A DNA stretch of 26,381 nucleotides from Strigomonas culicis (taxonomy: Eukaryota > Euglenozoa > Kinetoplastea > Trypanosomatida > Trypanosomatidae). The notes beneath the pieces were generated by a model. That model had not been told where the DNA came from and searched no databases. It saw only the letters and a program-made list of their open reading frames with translations. Positions within the stretch are counted from its first letter, which is position 1, and each line of letters begins with the position of its first letter. The stretch is taken from NCBI GenBank assembly GCA_000482145.1, contig AUXH01000240.1, positions 1 to 26,381 of the forward strand. The letters are read 5' to 3'. Of the stretch, positions 8,329 to 17,356 are shown piece by piece. The translations under genes and the position numbers were made by a program.

Positions 8329-8874
8329 TTAGAGAGCAATTAAATATGGCCTCATTTCGTTGACATAGTTATTATTATGCTCTGAAACATTTTCGGTTGA
8401 GCTCCAGTTAAAAAAGCTACCATTCTGACACTCCTTGTTCATACTCGTGTTGATGATGTTGCAGCTGTTGCAGCGCGTCGGTGTGCTTTCTATTCCGCAC
8501 ACGTGTTGGGATGGTGTTGCTGCGAGCTTCAACGGCGGATAGTGCGCGTGGACGAGGTTGCTGCTGGGCGCTAGGACGGAGAAAGACAGCGTCATGCCGA
8601 GCGACACCGTCTCGTCGTCTTCCTCTGATGCAGCGGTCGGCTTGTCGGCAGCCGACTGCTCGGTGCTGCGCGACGGCGAGGTGGAACTGACCTCCGTCTG
8701 GGACCGCACACTGCTGCTGCGCGGCGCGGGCCGCGCCTTGGGTCCTTCCGCGGGCGCGGCCACCACGGCGCCGAGTTGCACCGCGGTCAGCAGCAGTAGC
8801 AGCATCAGAAGAAGTGGGACGACAAGTAGTCCCACCTTGACACAGATAAGGAGAAAAGAAAGGGCCAAAACCAT
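8329..8874 (-). CDS. Small secreted or signal-anchored Ser/Thr-rich glycoprotein
   Basis: This 181-residue protein begins with a long hydrophobic N-terminus (about residues 3-40, with LLLMLLLLL at 21-29), which could be a cleavable signal peptide ending near AAPAEG or a signal anchor. Residues 41-90 are Ser/Thr/Pro/Glu-rich and likely disordered and O-glycosylatable. The C-terminal part has four cysteines (126, 135, 138, 149) and four N-glycosylation sequons close together (N142-T-S, N151-G-S, N156-W-S, N162-V-S). No GPI-type hydrophobic tail is present. The last 45 or so codons are clearly more AT-rich than the rest. The C-terminus may have been extended or rearranged, or the selection on codons is weaker there. 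I recognise no family. Confidence 0.72.
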   Translation of the reverse strand: MVLALSFLLICVKVGLLVVPLLLMLLLLLTAVQLGAVVAAPAEGPKARPAPRSSSVRSQTEVSSTSPSRSTEQSAADKPTAASEEDDETVSLGMTLSFSVLAPSSNLVHAHYPPLKLAATPSQHVCGIESTPTRCNSCNIINTSMNKECQNGSFFNWSSTENVSEHNNNYVNEMRPYLIAL

Positions 8875-8922
8875 ATTTGGTGGAGAAAGTGTTGTGTTTT
8901 CGATTTTGCTGTTATTCTACAC

Positions 8923-8960
8923 CTTATGGATGCAAAAGAGGAAAAAAGAGCAAAAAAAAG
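8923..8960 (-). promoter_or_regulatory. Predicted spliced-leader acceptor for the glycoprotein gene
   Basis: A T/C-rich tract on the minus strand (8960-8934) is followed by CATAAG, with AG at 8924-8923, about 48 bases before the ATG at 8874. The layout is canonical. Confidence 0.55.
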
Positions 8961-9727
8961 TGTGTATATACAATATATGTGTGTATAGAAAAAGACGTTT
9001 GTTTATATACAAGTGCAAGAATATGTATATACAGATTTTTATATATATATAAAGTACGTTTTGCCTTTTATTATTATCGTTCAGCGTATCTTTTTTATAA
9101 AGAGATGTTGATTTATTATTTCTCCTTTTGTTTTTGTATATATTTTTTCGTCTTCCTTTTAATTAACTAAAATTAAAAAGAGAAAAATGATAAACAGTGT
9201 AATAAAACAAACAAACAAATAATAATAATAATAATACAAGAAAAAGAAGAACACAGAAGCTAAAAAAAAAAGAGGGATAATATACAAAAAAATATGTGTA
9301 AGTATAACTATAGAGACAAATCTACTACTAAATTATAGATAACACAAAAAATGAAAAGAAAAAAAACTGAAACAAAAAAGAATGAGAGAGAGAAAAGGAG
9401 AGAAATAGTACATTTGTCACTATTCGACGACTATTAAGAAGCAATCGCAAGAAAAAAAAAACAATCAACATGTGTACATTTTTTTCTTTACAGTCATATT
9501 TATTGGTTGATCATGTAAACATACGTTTCCTTTACTAAGTCACTTACCATTCCGAAAAACAACAAGAACAACAAAAACACTGCAAGAAGAAAATAAAAAA
9601 GAAACAAAAAACATATCTTACGTACGCAGCCCTCACATAAGCGTAAGGAGGGGGGAGGGAGACCACTAGCACTTCATTGCCTCTTTTCATTGTTTTCTTC
9701 TTATTCTCTCTCGCGCGTGCGACGACC
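8961..9727. other. AT-rich spacer, mainly the mL49 3' UTR
   Basis: About 770 bases of AT-rich sequence with AT alternations (9038-9050) and an AAT run (9219-9235). A G-rich patch (9650-9661) lies close to the mL49 stop. I see no gene or structured RNA here. Confidence 0.55.
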
Positions 9728-10567
9728 TCAGAAGCCGAGGCCCAGCATCCAGTGGTGCAGCACCTGTCGCGCATCGACCCCGACGTTGTAAATAAAAATA
9801 CCGTGCGCCCGCACAAACATTTTCTTCGTCGGAAATATCTTCATGAGCTCCTCCTCCATCCGGAAGAGATTGCCCTCGACGTTGTAAATCTTGAGGACAA
9901 AGTTGGGCATGAGATTTTTCGCATGCATGGAGTAGATCTTTCCAGGCAGCTTGCCGCTGCTGGTCCGATGGATGAAGAAGGGAATGACGTCATGCGCGTC
10001 GGCGGGCCCCAGCGGCGGCGCGTAACCGACGGCACTGAGCCCCGGTGTGCCGGCCACCATATAATGATACGCGTCCCCCGCGGCCTCCGTCGACGGCGGG
10101 CTGTGCATTGTAAAAACGCCCGGCGGTAGCGCGCCATCCGCTGGTGGTGGCTGCAGCAGCCCACTGGCGTGCCGCTGCAGTGTTACAAAATCATGTAGTG
10201 CGTAGCGAAGCGGCAGCTTCAGAAGCTCATCGTAGAGGTCCGCAGAGAGGTGGCGGCTCCACTTCTTCATCCCCCGTCGCGCGCCAGTGCCACCACCGCG
10301 CGGCGGCGCATACAGCTGCCGCGCCTCGGGCGCCGCGAACTCCATCAGATTGTCGTGGTTCAGCGCCGTGCTGTAATAGTTGTGCGCATCCGCGTGCGCG
10401 ACGGTGGCACGCCGCACGCCGCTGGTGGCGCTGCCGCCGAGCGGCTGTGTGCCCTCCGGGATGACGTTGACGTACTTGCCTGTCTGTGGCCGCAGGTCGC
10501 CACCGAGCGCAGGCACGCTGCCGCTGCCGCCCAGCCACAGCAGCCGAGCGGAGGTCCGCTGTAGCAT
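9728..10567 (-). CDS. mL49: Mitochondrial large-subunit ribosomal protein mL49 (IMG2 family)
   Basis: This 279-residue protein has an N-terminus typical of a mitochondrial targeting peptide (MLQRTSARLLWLGG: Arg, Ser and hydrophobic residues, no acids). The C-terminal 85 residues (about 195-279) match the mL49/IMG2 domain. 'PFFIHRTSSGKLPGKI' (196-211) aligns with the family's conserved Y-F-V-x-R-[ST] and N/K-L-P segment. It is followed by a FVLKIYNVEGN strand (223-233), a helix with an EEELMKIFP core, and the closing strand and helix ending WMLGLGF (273-279), matching the family's W-L-x-x-x-GF end. The protein is longer than human MRPL49 because of the roughly 190-residue N-terminal part, which is a common kinetoplastid mitoribosome feature. 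It should act in the mitochondrial large ribosomal subunit. The ATG at 10567 is chosen because it gives the targeting peptide. Confidence 0.85.
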   Translation of the reverse strand: MLQRTSARLLWLGGSGSVPALGGDLRPQTGKYVNVIPEGTQPLGGSATSGVRRATVAHADAHNYYSTALNHDNLMEFAAPEARQLYAPPRGGGTGARRGMKKWSRHLSADLYDELLKLPLRYALHDFVTLQRHASGLLQPPPADGALPPGVFTMHSPPSTEAAGDAYHYMVAGTPGLSAVGYAPPLGPADAHDVIPFFIHRTSSGKLPGKIYSMHAKNLMPNFVLKIYNVEGNLFRMEEELMKIFPTKKMFVRAHGIFIYNVGVDARQVLHHWMLGLGF

Positions 10568-10685
10568 GGTACGTCAAAAAAAATGTTAATAAAAGGATTA
10601 AGTAGAGAGGTCTTGTGTATACCCGCGTGTGGTATCTATTTTTTTCCCCCTTTTTTCTTACTACAATTACTACGTTGTGCTACTA

Positions 10686-10740
10686 CTGAGTCGCATCAGC
10701 AGGATAACAACAAAACATCAACAGAAGAAAGAGAGCAAAA
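10686..10740 (-). promoter_or_regulatory. Predicted spliced-leader acceptor for mL49
   Basis: On the minus strand a pyrimidine-rich stretch (10740-10700) leads to GACTCAG with AG at 10687-10686, about 118 bases before the ATG at 10567. No ATG occurs between acceptor and start. A second CT-rich tract nearer the start (about 10608-10578) has no AG before the ATG. Confidence 0.5.
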
Positions 10741-11101
10741 TATGTTTCCATTTGGGTAATGACAGATAGCACAATCGTTCATTTCTACTTTTTTTTAGAA
10801 TTCCGTGCCGTTGTAAGGATGCAACCGTAGTAGTGATCCATACATGTACATAATTTTTTGTTTTTTATTACTTATCTTTTTAAAGGTTATACTGAATATA
10901 AGTTTATTTTATTGTTAACGAAGTGAAGTCAAACCAACAAACCAACAGCCAAAAAAAAAGAACACATAATTCAAATTGATAACCAAACATGAATACAATT
11001 CTCTTTTTTTTTAATTAATAATATGTCTTTTTCTTCGTTGAGTTCACTATTTCTAAAAACAAAACAAAAATAAACAAAAAGAATCAAGAAAAAAAAATGG
11101 C
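10741..11101. other. AT-rich spacer, eIF2 beta 3' UTR
   Basis: About 360 bases of AT-rich sequence with T and A homopolymers. It follows the eIF2 beta stop in transcription order. I see no gene in it. Confidence 0.55.
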
Positions 11102-12097
11102 TTACAGCGTGATGGCATTACGCTTGATCGAGCGCTTCTCCGTCGACGCGGCATAGGTGTTGTCGTGCGACACGTTGACGGTGCGCGTCGCGGTGCAGAC
11201 ATTACAGTGTAGAGTCAAAATACGATTCTCCTTCGTGAGTGTTGTGTCGATACGGTGGCACGCATTGCACTTGACGTACTCATCGAGATAGCGGATGAAG
11301 AGCTTATCAAAGTCGTTCGCCTTGCGGGCCTGGTACTTCAGAATGAGCGCCTGCTTACTGTCAAGGTTGCCATTCGCGGTCAGCTCCTGTTCAATAAACT
11401 CCTTCACCTCCTCCGGCGTGCGGTGGAAGACCTCGCAGAGCCGCCCGAAGTTGGTGATCATCGTCTTCTTCTTCCCGATCATCTCGATCTGCGGCGCGGG
11501 CAGCTGGTTCCGCTCACTGGAGCTCGTGCCCTTGTTGCTCTTGGTGAGCGTCTCATGAATACAGGTCAGCATGTGTTCATAGCGGTAGCCCTTACCTTGG
11601 CCGTTCGCGTCCGTGACGGGAAACGCAGCGGGGCTGCTGCCGGCATGGCCGGCGCGCGCGGCGGCCTCATCCACCTCGAAGAAGCGCTCCATGCGGTTGT
11701 TCTGCCGCATCTGGGTGGCCTGCTGCCGCATCGCCTCGCGTTCCGACTTGACCTCCTCCACATGCTTCTTGTCGCAGTGCGCGAGGAGCGCCAGGAGATC
11801 ATCCAGCCGCAGCTGCTGGTAATCCGCGTCGAAGAGCTGCTGCACCGTGTCGCGCGCCGTCGGCGCCGGCGCGGCCGCCGGGTTCGGCGCCGGCGCCGCC
11901 ACCGCCACGGAAGACGCGGAGGGGGCCTTGGCGCGCGCGGGTGCCGGCGCGGCGGCGGCCGCCGGGTCGGTGAACGTCGCGGCGGCGGCTGCCTTGGCGC
12001 GTGCGGGGGCCGGCGCGCGCACCGGCACGGCCACCTCCTCCTCGTCGTCGTCGCTCGCCTCCTTGCGGTTGCGGCGGCGTTCCTTCGGGTCGGACAT
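11102..12097 (-). CDS. eIF2B: Translation initiation factor eIF2 beta subunit
   Basis: This 331-residue protein is the beta subunit of eIF2, which delivers initiator Met-tRNA to the small ribosomal subunit in the cytosol. The C-terminal half carries the family core. 'NQLPAPQIEMIGKKKTMITN' (197-216) is the conserved P-P-x-V-x-R-x-G-x-K-K-T-x-W/I-N region. It is followed by the FGRLCEVFHRTPEEV helix pair and then ANDFDKLFIRYLDEYV. The zinc ribbon has C277-x2-C280 and C298-x2-C301. Residues 22-82 are Ala/Pro-rich with a repeated PAPARAKA unit (30-37 and 51-58). The poly-lysine K-boxes that in yeast and animals bind eIF5 and eIF2B epsilon are not visible; only a short basic stretch (RRRNRKE, 7-13) and an acidic patch are present. 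The ATG at 12097 is the first after the acceptor. The symbol given is a label for the subunit and should not be confused with the eIF2B exchange factor. Confidence 0.92.
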   Translation of the reverse strand: MSDPKERRRNRKEASDDDEEEVAVPVRAPAPARAKAAAAATFTDPAAAAAPAPARAKAPSASSVAVAAPAPNPAAAPAPTARDTVQQLFDADYQQLRLDDLLALLAHCDKKHVEEVKSEREAMRQQATQMRQNNRMERFFEVDEAAARAGHAGSSPAAFPVTDANGQGKGYRYEHMLTCIHETLTKSNKGTSSSERNQLPAPQIEMIGKKKTMITNFGRLCEVFHRTPEEVKEFIEQELTANGNLDSKQALILKYQARKANDFDKLFIRYLDEYVKCNACHRIDTTLTKENRILTLHCNVCTATRTVNVSHDNTYAASTEKRSIKRNAITL

Positions 12098-12201
12098 GGG
12101 AATAATAAAGTAAATAAAAAAAAAGAGAGAGAAAAAGAGAGAGATAATTTAAGTAACTACTAATAAATGAAAAGGGAGAGGGAGGGAGGAAGGAAGATGA
12201 A
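12098..12201 (-). promoter_or_regulatory. Predicted acceptor and CT-rich 5' UTR of eIF2 beta
   Basis: A C/T-rich tract on the minus strand (12201-12168) is followed by TTATTAGTAG, giving AGs at 12161-12160 and 12158-12157. The roughly 60-base 5' UTR then contains a second CT-rich block (about 12145-12124) and no further AG before the ATG at 12097. The arrangement fixes the acceptor upstream of the second tract. Confidence 0.55.
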
Positions 12202-13107
12202 CGGTGCCAGAGATATGCATTTGTTGCATTGCAACGCCTCTAGAGCACATGAGTGAAAAAGAAAAAAAAGCAGGATAGTGTTCAGTGCACCGTCACTATG
12301 TCAACACAGTTTTTTTTTTTTTTTACTGTTACTAAATTCGTGTTAAAAAGAAACTCAGATAAAACTATGTGGAGTTGTTATTTTTGGTTCATGTGGCATT
12401 ATATACATTTATATATACAAATGTCCATTAAAGTAACGATAATTATGAAAAAAATGGAAGAAAAGGGGAATTCAAATAAACTAAAGTGGAACAACAGTGT
12501 GGAAAAAGAAATCCAAATAGAAAACAAAAACAAAAAAAGAGAAAACCCAAAATGTAGTTTAAAAGATGAATTATGCTAATAATAACAGTATCAAGATGAA
12601 TTTAAGAAACAGAAGTGAAAAACACTGGCTCATAAAGAAAAAATAATTAATATGTGTTTAATTATTTATTATTATTGTAACATGTCCGCATACGTACTGC
12701 GAACAAGAAACAGTCCTTGTTTCTAGATGCATCAAAAGTAAAAAAAAAGGAAGGAGAACAAAAAGTAAGAAAGTGTAAAAGAGAAGAAATGGGAGAAACA
12801 ACAACTAAAAAACAGAATTAAACTCTCACCTTTTCGCATTTTGTTTCGTATTGTAAACCAATACAGCAAGAGAAAATGTAAAGAAGTGTGGTATGCATAC
12901 ATAAATACATATATATTATTTCATACGATTTCATCCCACGTATTTATTATTACTATTTCGTTTATCGATACAGGAAAAAAAAAGAAGTTGTAGAAAAAAA
13001 AGCAACAATCAACGAATCATAAATAGGAGAAAAAAAAGACCGCAACAAAAGTGTGACACTACCACCACCCACCACCGTAACAGAAGAAAACGAAAAAAAA
13101 AACAGAA
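12202..13107. other. AT-rich spacer, CFA synthase 3' UTR
   Basis: About 900 bases of AT-rich sequence with no GC-rich island. A plus-strand open frame at 12253-12579 encodes only a Lys/Asn-rich low-complexity peptide and is not credible. A near-repeat AATTAATAT/TAATTATTTATTATTATT cluster lies around 12645-12678. I see no gene. Confidence 0.55.
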
Positions 13108-14584
13108 TCAAGGGCGATAGACAGATGCATACCCGCGGAGCCCGGTGGGGGACAGAACCATTTGCCACAACTGCAAGTCACGCGCAAAAAAAGCGCCCGC
13201 GCTGCTGCTGAGATAGTAGTAAAACATACGGAAGAACTCCTCTCGATCTGCTTGTTGCTCATCCACGGTCGCCGGGCGGCGGCGGCAGCACCGCCGCGGC
13301 GGGCGAAGCCGCAGCAGCAGGTCAGGGTGCGCCTCCCAGAAGCGGAGGAAGTTGCCGCGCCAGGCCAGCAGCGTCTGACCGTAGTAGTAGCCGAAGTTGT
13401 GGATATCTTCCAACACAAAGCGTTTCTCAAGCGCGCGGCCGATCGCCGCGACGCTCGGCAGACATCCCCCAGGGAACACATACTTTCGGTACCACTGATC
13501 CGCGCTGTGCAGCGTCGTTTTGCTGCCAATCGTGTGGAGTAAAAAAACGGCATCCGGGTCGTCCTCCGTGAGGAGCCGCCGCATGTGGGTGAAGTACGTC
13601 ATGTAGTTCTTCGGCCCCCTCATGTTCGAACATGCCGACGGAGACGATGCGATCAAACGGCTGCGCGAACCGGACGTTGCGGTAATCCTGGCAGAGAATC
13701 GTCACCGTGTTGGGGAACGCGCGGCCGCCGTGGGCGGCCGCGTAGGCGGCGCGGAAGGCCTCGACGCGCTCCCGCGCCGAGCGGCACTGCTCGGCGGAGA
13801 TGGTGATACCGGTGACGTTGACATGGTGGTGCTCCGCGAGGTAGAGGGCAAGACCGCCCCAGCCGCAGCCCACGTCCAGCACCTCCAGCGGCGTGCCGGG
13901 CGGCGCGCGCGGCTTCGGTGCGTCCAGCCGCAGCTTGCGCGCGATCATCTCCAGCTTCGTGTGCTGCGCCTCAGTCAGGTCGGTGATGGGCACCTTCACC
14001 GCCACGCCGTCTTCCGGCCGCACCACCGTCTTTTCCCAGTAGCCGCAGCTGTACTGCATGTAGGGGCCCAGCATGGCCTCGAAAAACGAGTTGTCAAGGT
14101 CGTAGTGTTGCAGCCCGACGCGCCGGCTGCGGCCGCGCGTCTGGCCATTACTGAGCTTCGCCTTCAGCAAATTCCACGCGTCCTTCGCGCTGTTAGGCAC
14201 CGCGTACTCGATGCCGCCGGCGAGCGCGCGCTGGAAGAACTCATGCAGCCCAAAAAAATCCGCTGTGTCCCACATCCCCTGCATGAAGCTTTCGCCGAGC
14301 CCCACCGTGCCGCGCTTCATGACAAGACGGAAGACGAGTGGGTCGTGCACCCGCATGTCAAACGGCGCGTCGCCGTTGATGGTGATCCCCGCGCGGCGCA
14401 GCACCCGCTGCCCGAGTCGCTCGTACTGCTGTTCGCGCGCCGCTGCCTTTGCATAGTGTGCCGCGTCACAGCGGAAGGAGCTGCCGTTGCCAGTCGACCC
14501 GCCGAAACAGGGCGCCGCATAGCCGTGGTGGGTGTCCATGGCGGTGGCGGAGGGCTCCTCCTCCGTTGGACTATGCGCTTCCAT
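13108..14584 (-). CDS. cfa: Cyclopropane-fatty-acyl-phospholipid synthase, apparent one-base frameshift
   Basis: This SAM-dependent enzyme adds a methylene bridge across double bonds of phospholipid acyl chains. Part 1 (14584 to about 13622) contains HYDLDNSFFEAMLGPYMQYS (160-179) with C180, the SAM-binding VLDVGCGWGG (235-244) and SVGMFEH (315-321). Part 2, in another frame (about 13618-13108), contains GPKNYMTYF, FLLHTIGS, KYVFPGGCLPS, DIHNFGYYYGQTL and MFYYYLSSSAGAFFARDLQLW. The two parts are continuous in homology. One extra G in the five-base run at 13615-13619 accounts for the break; without it the product would be about 491 residues, longer than the bacterial enzyme of about 380 because of an N-terminal extension (about 45 residues or more) and an Arg-rich insert (about 13245-13320). 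The residues equivalent to the bicarbonate-binding Cys, Glu, His and Tyr are present, but split across the two frames. The family entered trypanosomatids from bacteria. Sequencing error is the likeliest cause of the break; a true pseudogene is possible. Confidence 0.88.
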
Positions 14585-14631
14585 TTATAGAAAAAAAATT
14601 ATAGATCGATTCGGGGGTGTGTGAATGCGTT

Positions 14632-14680
14632 CTGTCATAATCGAAATAGAGGGAGGGGAAAAAAAAGAGGGTTCAATAGC
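14632..14680 (-). promoter_or_regulatory. Predicted spliced-leader acceptor for CFA synthase
   Basis: On the minus strand a T/C tract (about 14675-14647) is followed by GATTATGACAG, with the AG at 14633-14632, about 48 bases before the ATG at 14584. The ATG inside that stretch lies upstream of the AG. A good acceptor suggests that the locus is still expressed. Confidence 0.55.
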
Positions 14681-17247
14681 TTCCTACAGCACCTTACTTT
14701 TCAGAAGTAACCGAATCTGTGAGCTCTTCAACACCAGTATCTCTAGCTATATATGTATATACAAATGTTTTTTTTTTTATTTTCATTTTTTTTTTAATAA
14801 TTGTTCAGTTGTTTTAACTTTTACTATTCACAGATTTGTATGTATGTACGTTTGGGTCTGGAAAATGAGGAGTAAGGGTGAACGACGCACGAAAGAAGAG
14901 TGAGACAGTGCATTTTCATTTTTAAAAGGGGAGATACTAAAAATAAAAACGAAATTTTTATTTTTATTTGTTTTTCTTGTGTTCTTTTTTTTCTTCTATT
15001 TTCTAGTTTTTTCATGAATGAAACTGAAAGACGATAGAAAGAAAAAAGAAAACAGAAAAAGTAACATACAAAAAAACATGTAAGAGTAAATGCTTCTACA
15101 ATTATACGTTTTTGGAAGAAACGAGTAAAAAAAAACGTAATAATACTGTATCAATTAAAAATAAAAATATATAGTTATGAGAAAAAAAAAGGAAAATATT
15201 CCTCGATTTTATGCTATATATAAACAAATTATGATGTTCTTCTTATATAATTATCTTTTTTTCATTTATCACTTTTTTTTTTCGTTATTGTGTTTTCTGA
15301 TTTGAAAAAAAGAATGGGAGGGGGGAAGAAAAGAAACAATGTACGAACGGTCACACAGGAGGAACCAAGTCCACTAAAGAAAAAAATAATAATAACAACA
15401 GTGTAATTGAAAAAAAGAAAAAATAAAAAAAGAAAGAAAAAGAATCACACTAGTTGCTTCCAGTTTCAAATCAACGTGTGATTGCATTAAATTACTGAAT
15501 AAAATGCTTTATAAACGACTGTAAATTAAGTAGTTTTTCCATATTTTAATTCAGTTTGTTTTTTAATTATTCATGATTTCTGTATTATCCTCTTCTTATA
15601 TCTTAACGTATAGGTATAAAAAGAGAGAGAGAAATTCTGCTTCATCCTACTATTGTTCTTCGTATTATGTTTATTTGTTGATTTATAAAGCTTCGATGTG
15701 TACATCTGTACGTATGCGTCTGTTTTTTTTTTTTAACTGTGTGTATACACACCCGATAGTATGATTTTTAATGGTAGTAATAACGAAGACGACAATCCAT
15801 AACCATATTGGTTCTTCTTTTTTCCGTTTCTTTCTTTCATTATTAATGCAATTAAAAGAATCATTATTGCATTGAATCTTTAGTCTTCTCAATTCCTTTT
15901 TTTTTTATTTGGAACAAGAAAAAAAAAGGGGGATACCAAATCAAAAAAATATGTATAGTTCAATAATAACCGTAAGTAATAGTTAACCATAATGCAATAC
16001 GGAGGAGCAGCACTTGTTTACACAACTACAGTCACAGACACATACATACATATATGGATGTATACACCAAGGGAAAAACGGAAAAAAGAAAGAAACACGA
16101 AAAAAAATTTTTACATTTCTTTTCAATTCTTTCATTTTTGTTTTATTATCATTATTATTATTATTACTATTACTATCACCATTTCTATTTCGCAAGAGGT
16201 GAAAAAAAAAGAACATCGAAGAGATGCTCATCATACAAGCAAAACAATAATAAGTGATAAAAATAATAATAATAATAATAGATACCATGAACAATAGTAC
16301 TACTAAAACAGAAGGAAAGTGCGGGAGTTTCCTACAAACTCTTTTTTTTTTTAAATATGTTACTTATTCCTTTTTTTATAGCTAAGTAATTAATGGAATG
16401 AAAACGATCAGCGCTTTTATACGCTATTATTATTACTATTATTATAGATATTTTTATTATGGTGTCCTTTTTATTTCTAGGTTTGAAGGAGAAACAAACA
16501 AACAAAAGAATGAAATAAAAAACAAGATGCAAAAAGCACAGGAAAAAAAAAACAAAAACAAAAAACACAGAAATGTGCAAAGAAATTAAAAAGAAATGCA
16601 CGCGGAAAAAAAAAGACGTGTCGAACAAAGAAAACAACATATTACATCAACAAAGAAGAAAGAAGCAATAATACAAAATGAAACACAGACAAAAAAGAAA
16701 AACATACCATAAATACAGAAAAAAAAGAAGTTCGATTAAAACTTGTACTTTTTTCCCCTGATTTTTGATAGTTTTTTATTTATTTAATTAAATTGTTAAT
16801 ATATTTGTAATAATATTTTAACTATTTGTATTACTGTCATATATAAATATATATGCATATGTATATATAAATTTCTTTGTGCGACGCGAATAAAAACAAT
16901 GACGAAGGAAAACGAGAAGAAACGGTAAATAATAAAAAAAGAACTAGTTTGTAATGAATAAAGAAAGAAGGAAAGAAAAAGAAAACAAAACACGCAAGAC
17001 AAAAAAATGGGAAAACGGGGAAGAATAATGAATAATAAACAAATACACTACAATTGGAAATAATATAAGGAAAAAAAAACAAGAAAGCACCCACAAAAAG
17101 TAAAAAACAAGCATATTATATACTAGTTCCACTTAAAAAAAAAAACACCCACAACAAAAACAAGAAAATCGACAACACCCACAAATTGTATCAATCGTAA
17201 AAATGAAGAAAACATACATAGAAGTACCCTCCAACAACACCCACCCA

Positions 17248-17249
<2 letters not shown>
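14681..17249. other. Long gene-free AT-rich region, 3' UTR of the 1700-residue protein gene
   Basis: About 2.6 kb of AT-rich sequence. Short trinucleotide runs occur (ATT at 16146-16168, AAT at 16261-16279, ATT at 16423-16446) together with many A-rich stretches on the plus strand, which are U-rich in the transcript (for example 16500-17200). The reading frames are Phe/Ile/Lys-rich low complexity. I see no gene or tRNA. Confidence 0.6.

Positions 17250-17295
<46 letters not shown>
17250..17295. repeat. (CA)n microsatellite, (GT)n on the coding strand
   Basis: An uninterrupted CA array of about 46 bases lies some 60 bases past the stop codon of the 17357-22459 gene. In the transcript it is a pure GU repeat at the very start of the 3' UTR. 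Confidence 0.9.
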
Positions 17296-17297
<2 letters not shown>

Positions 17298-17356
17298 TTT
17301 AGTTTTTTTTTCCTTTGTCATTTGCATCTAATGTATGGGATCACCCCCACCGTCCA

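Noticed and set aside
10559..10567. mL49 start invalid because no AG lies between the nearest tract and the ATG
   Set aside because: A better polypyrimidine tract and AG exist at 10686-10740 with no ATG in between, so the start at 10567 remains the best choice.
11255..12163. Plus-strand open frame of 302 codons opposite eIF2 beta
   Set aside because: It is fully antisense to a clear eIF2 beta gene in GC-rich DNA, where stop codons are rare in all frames. Its translation is Arg/Leu/Val-rich and resembles no family.
12253..12579. Plus-strand 108-codon frame
   Set aside because: It is AT-rich, Lys/Asn-dominated, lies on the non-coding strand of the unit and shows no family resemblance.
13622..14590. 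Plus-strand open frame of 322 codons opposite CFA synthase
   Set aside because: It mirrors the GC-rich coding strand of a recognisable enzyme and lacks a plus-strand polypyrimidine/AG acceptor.
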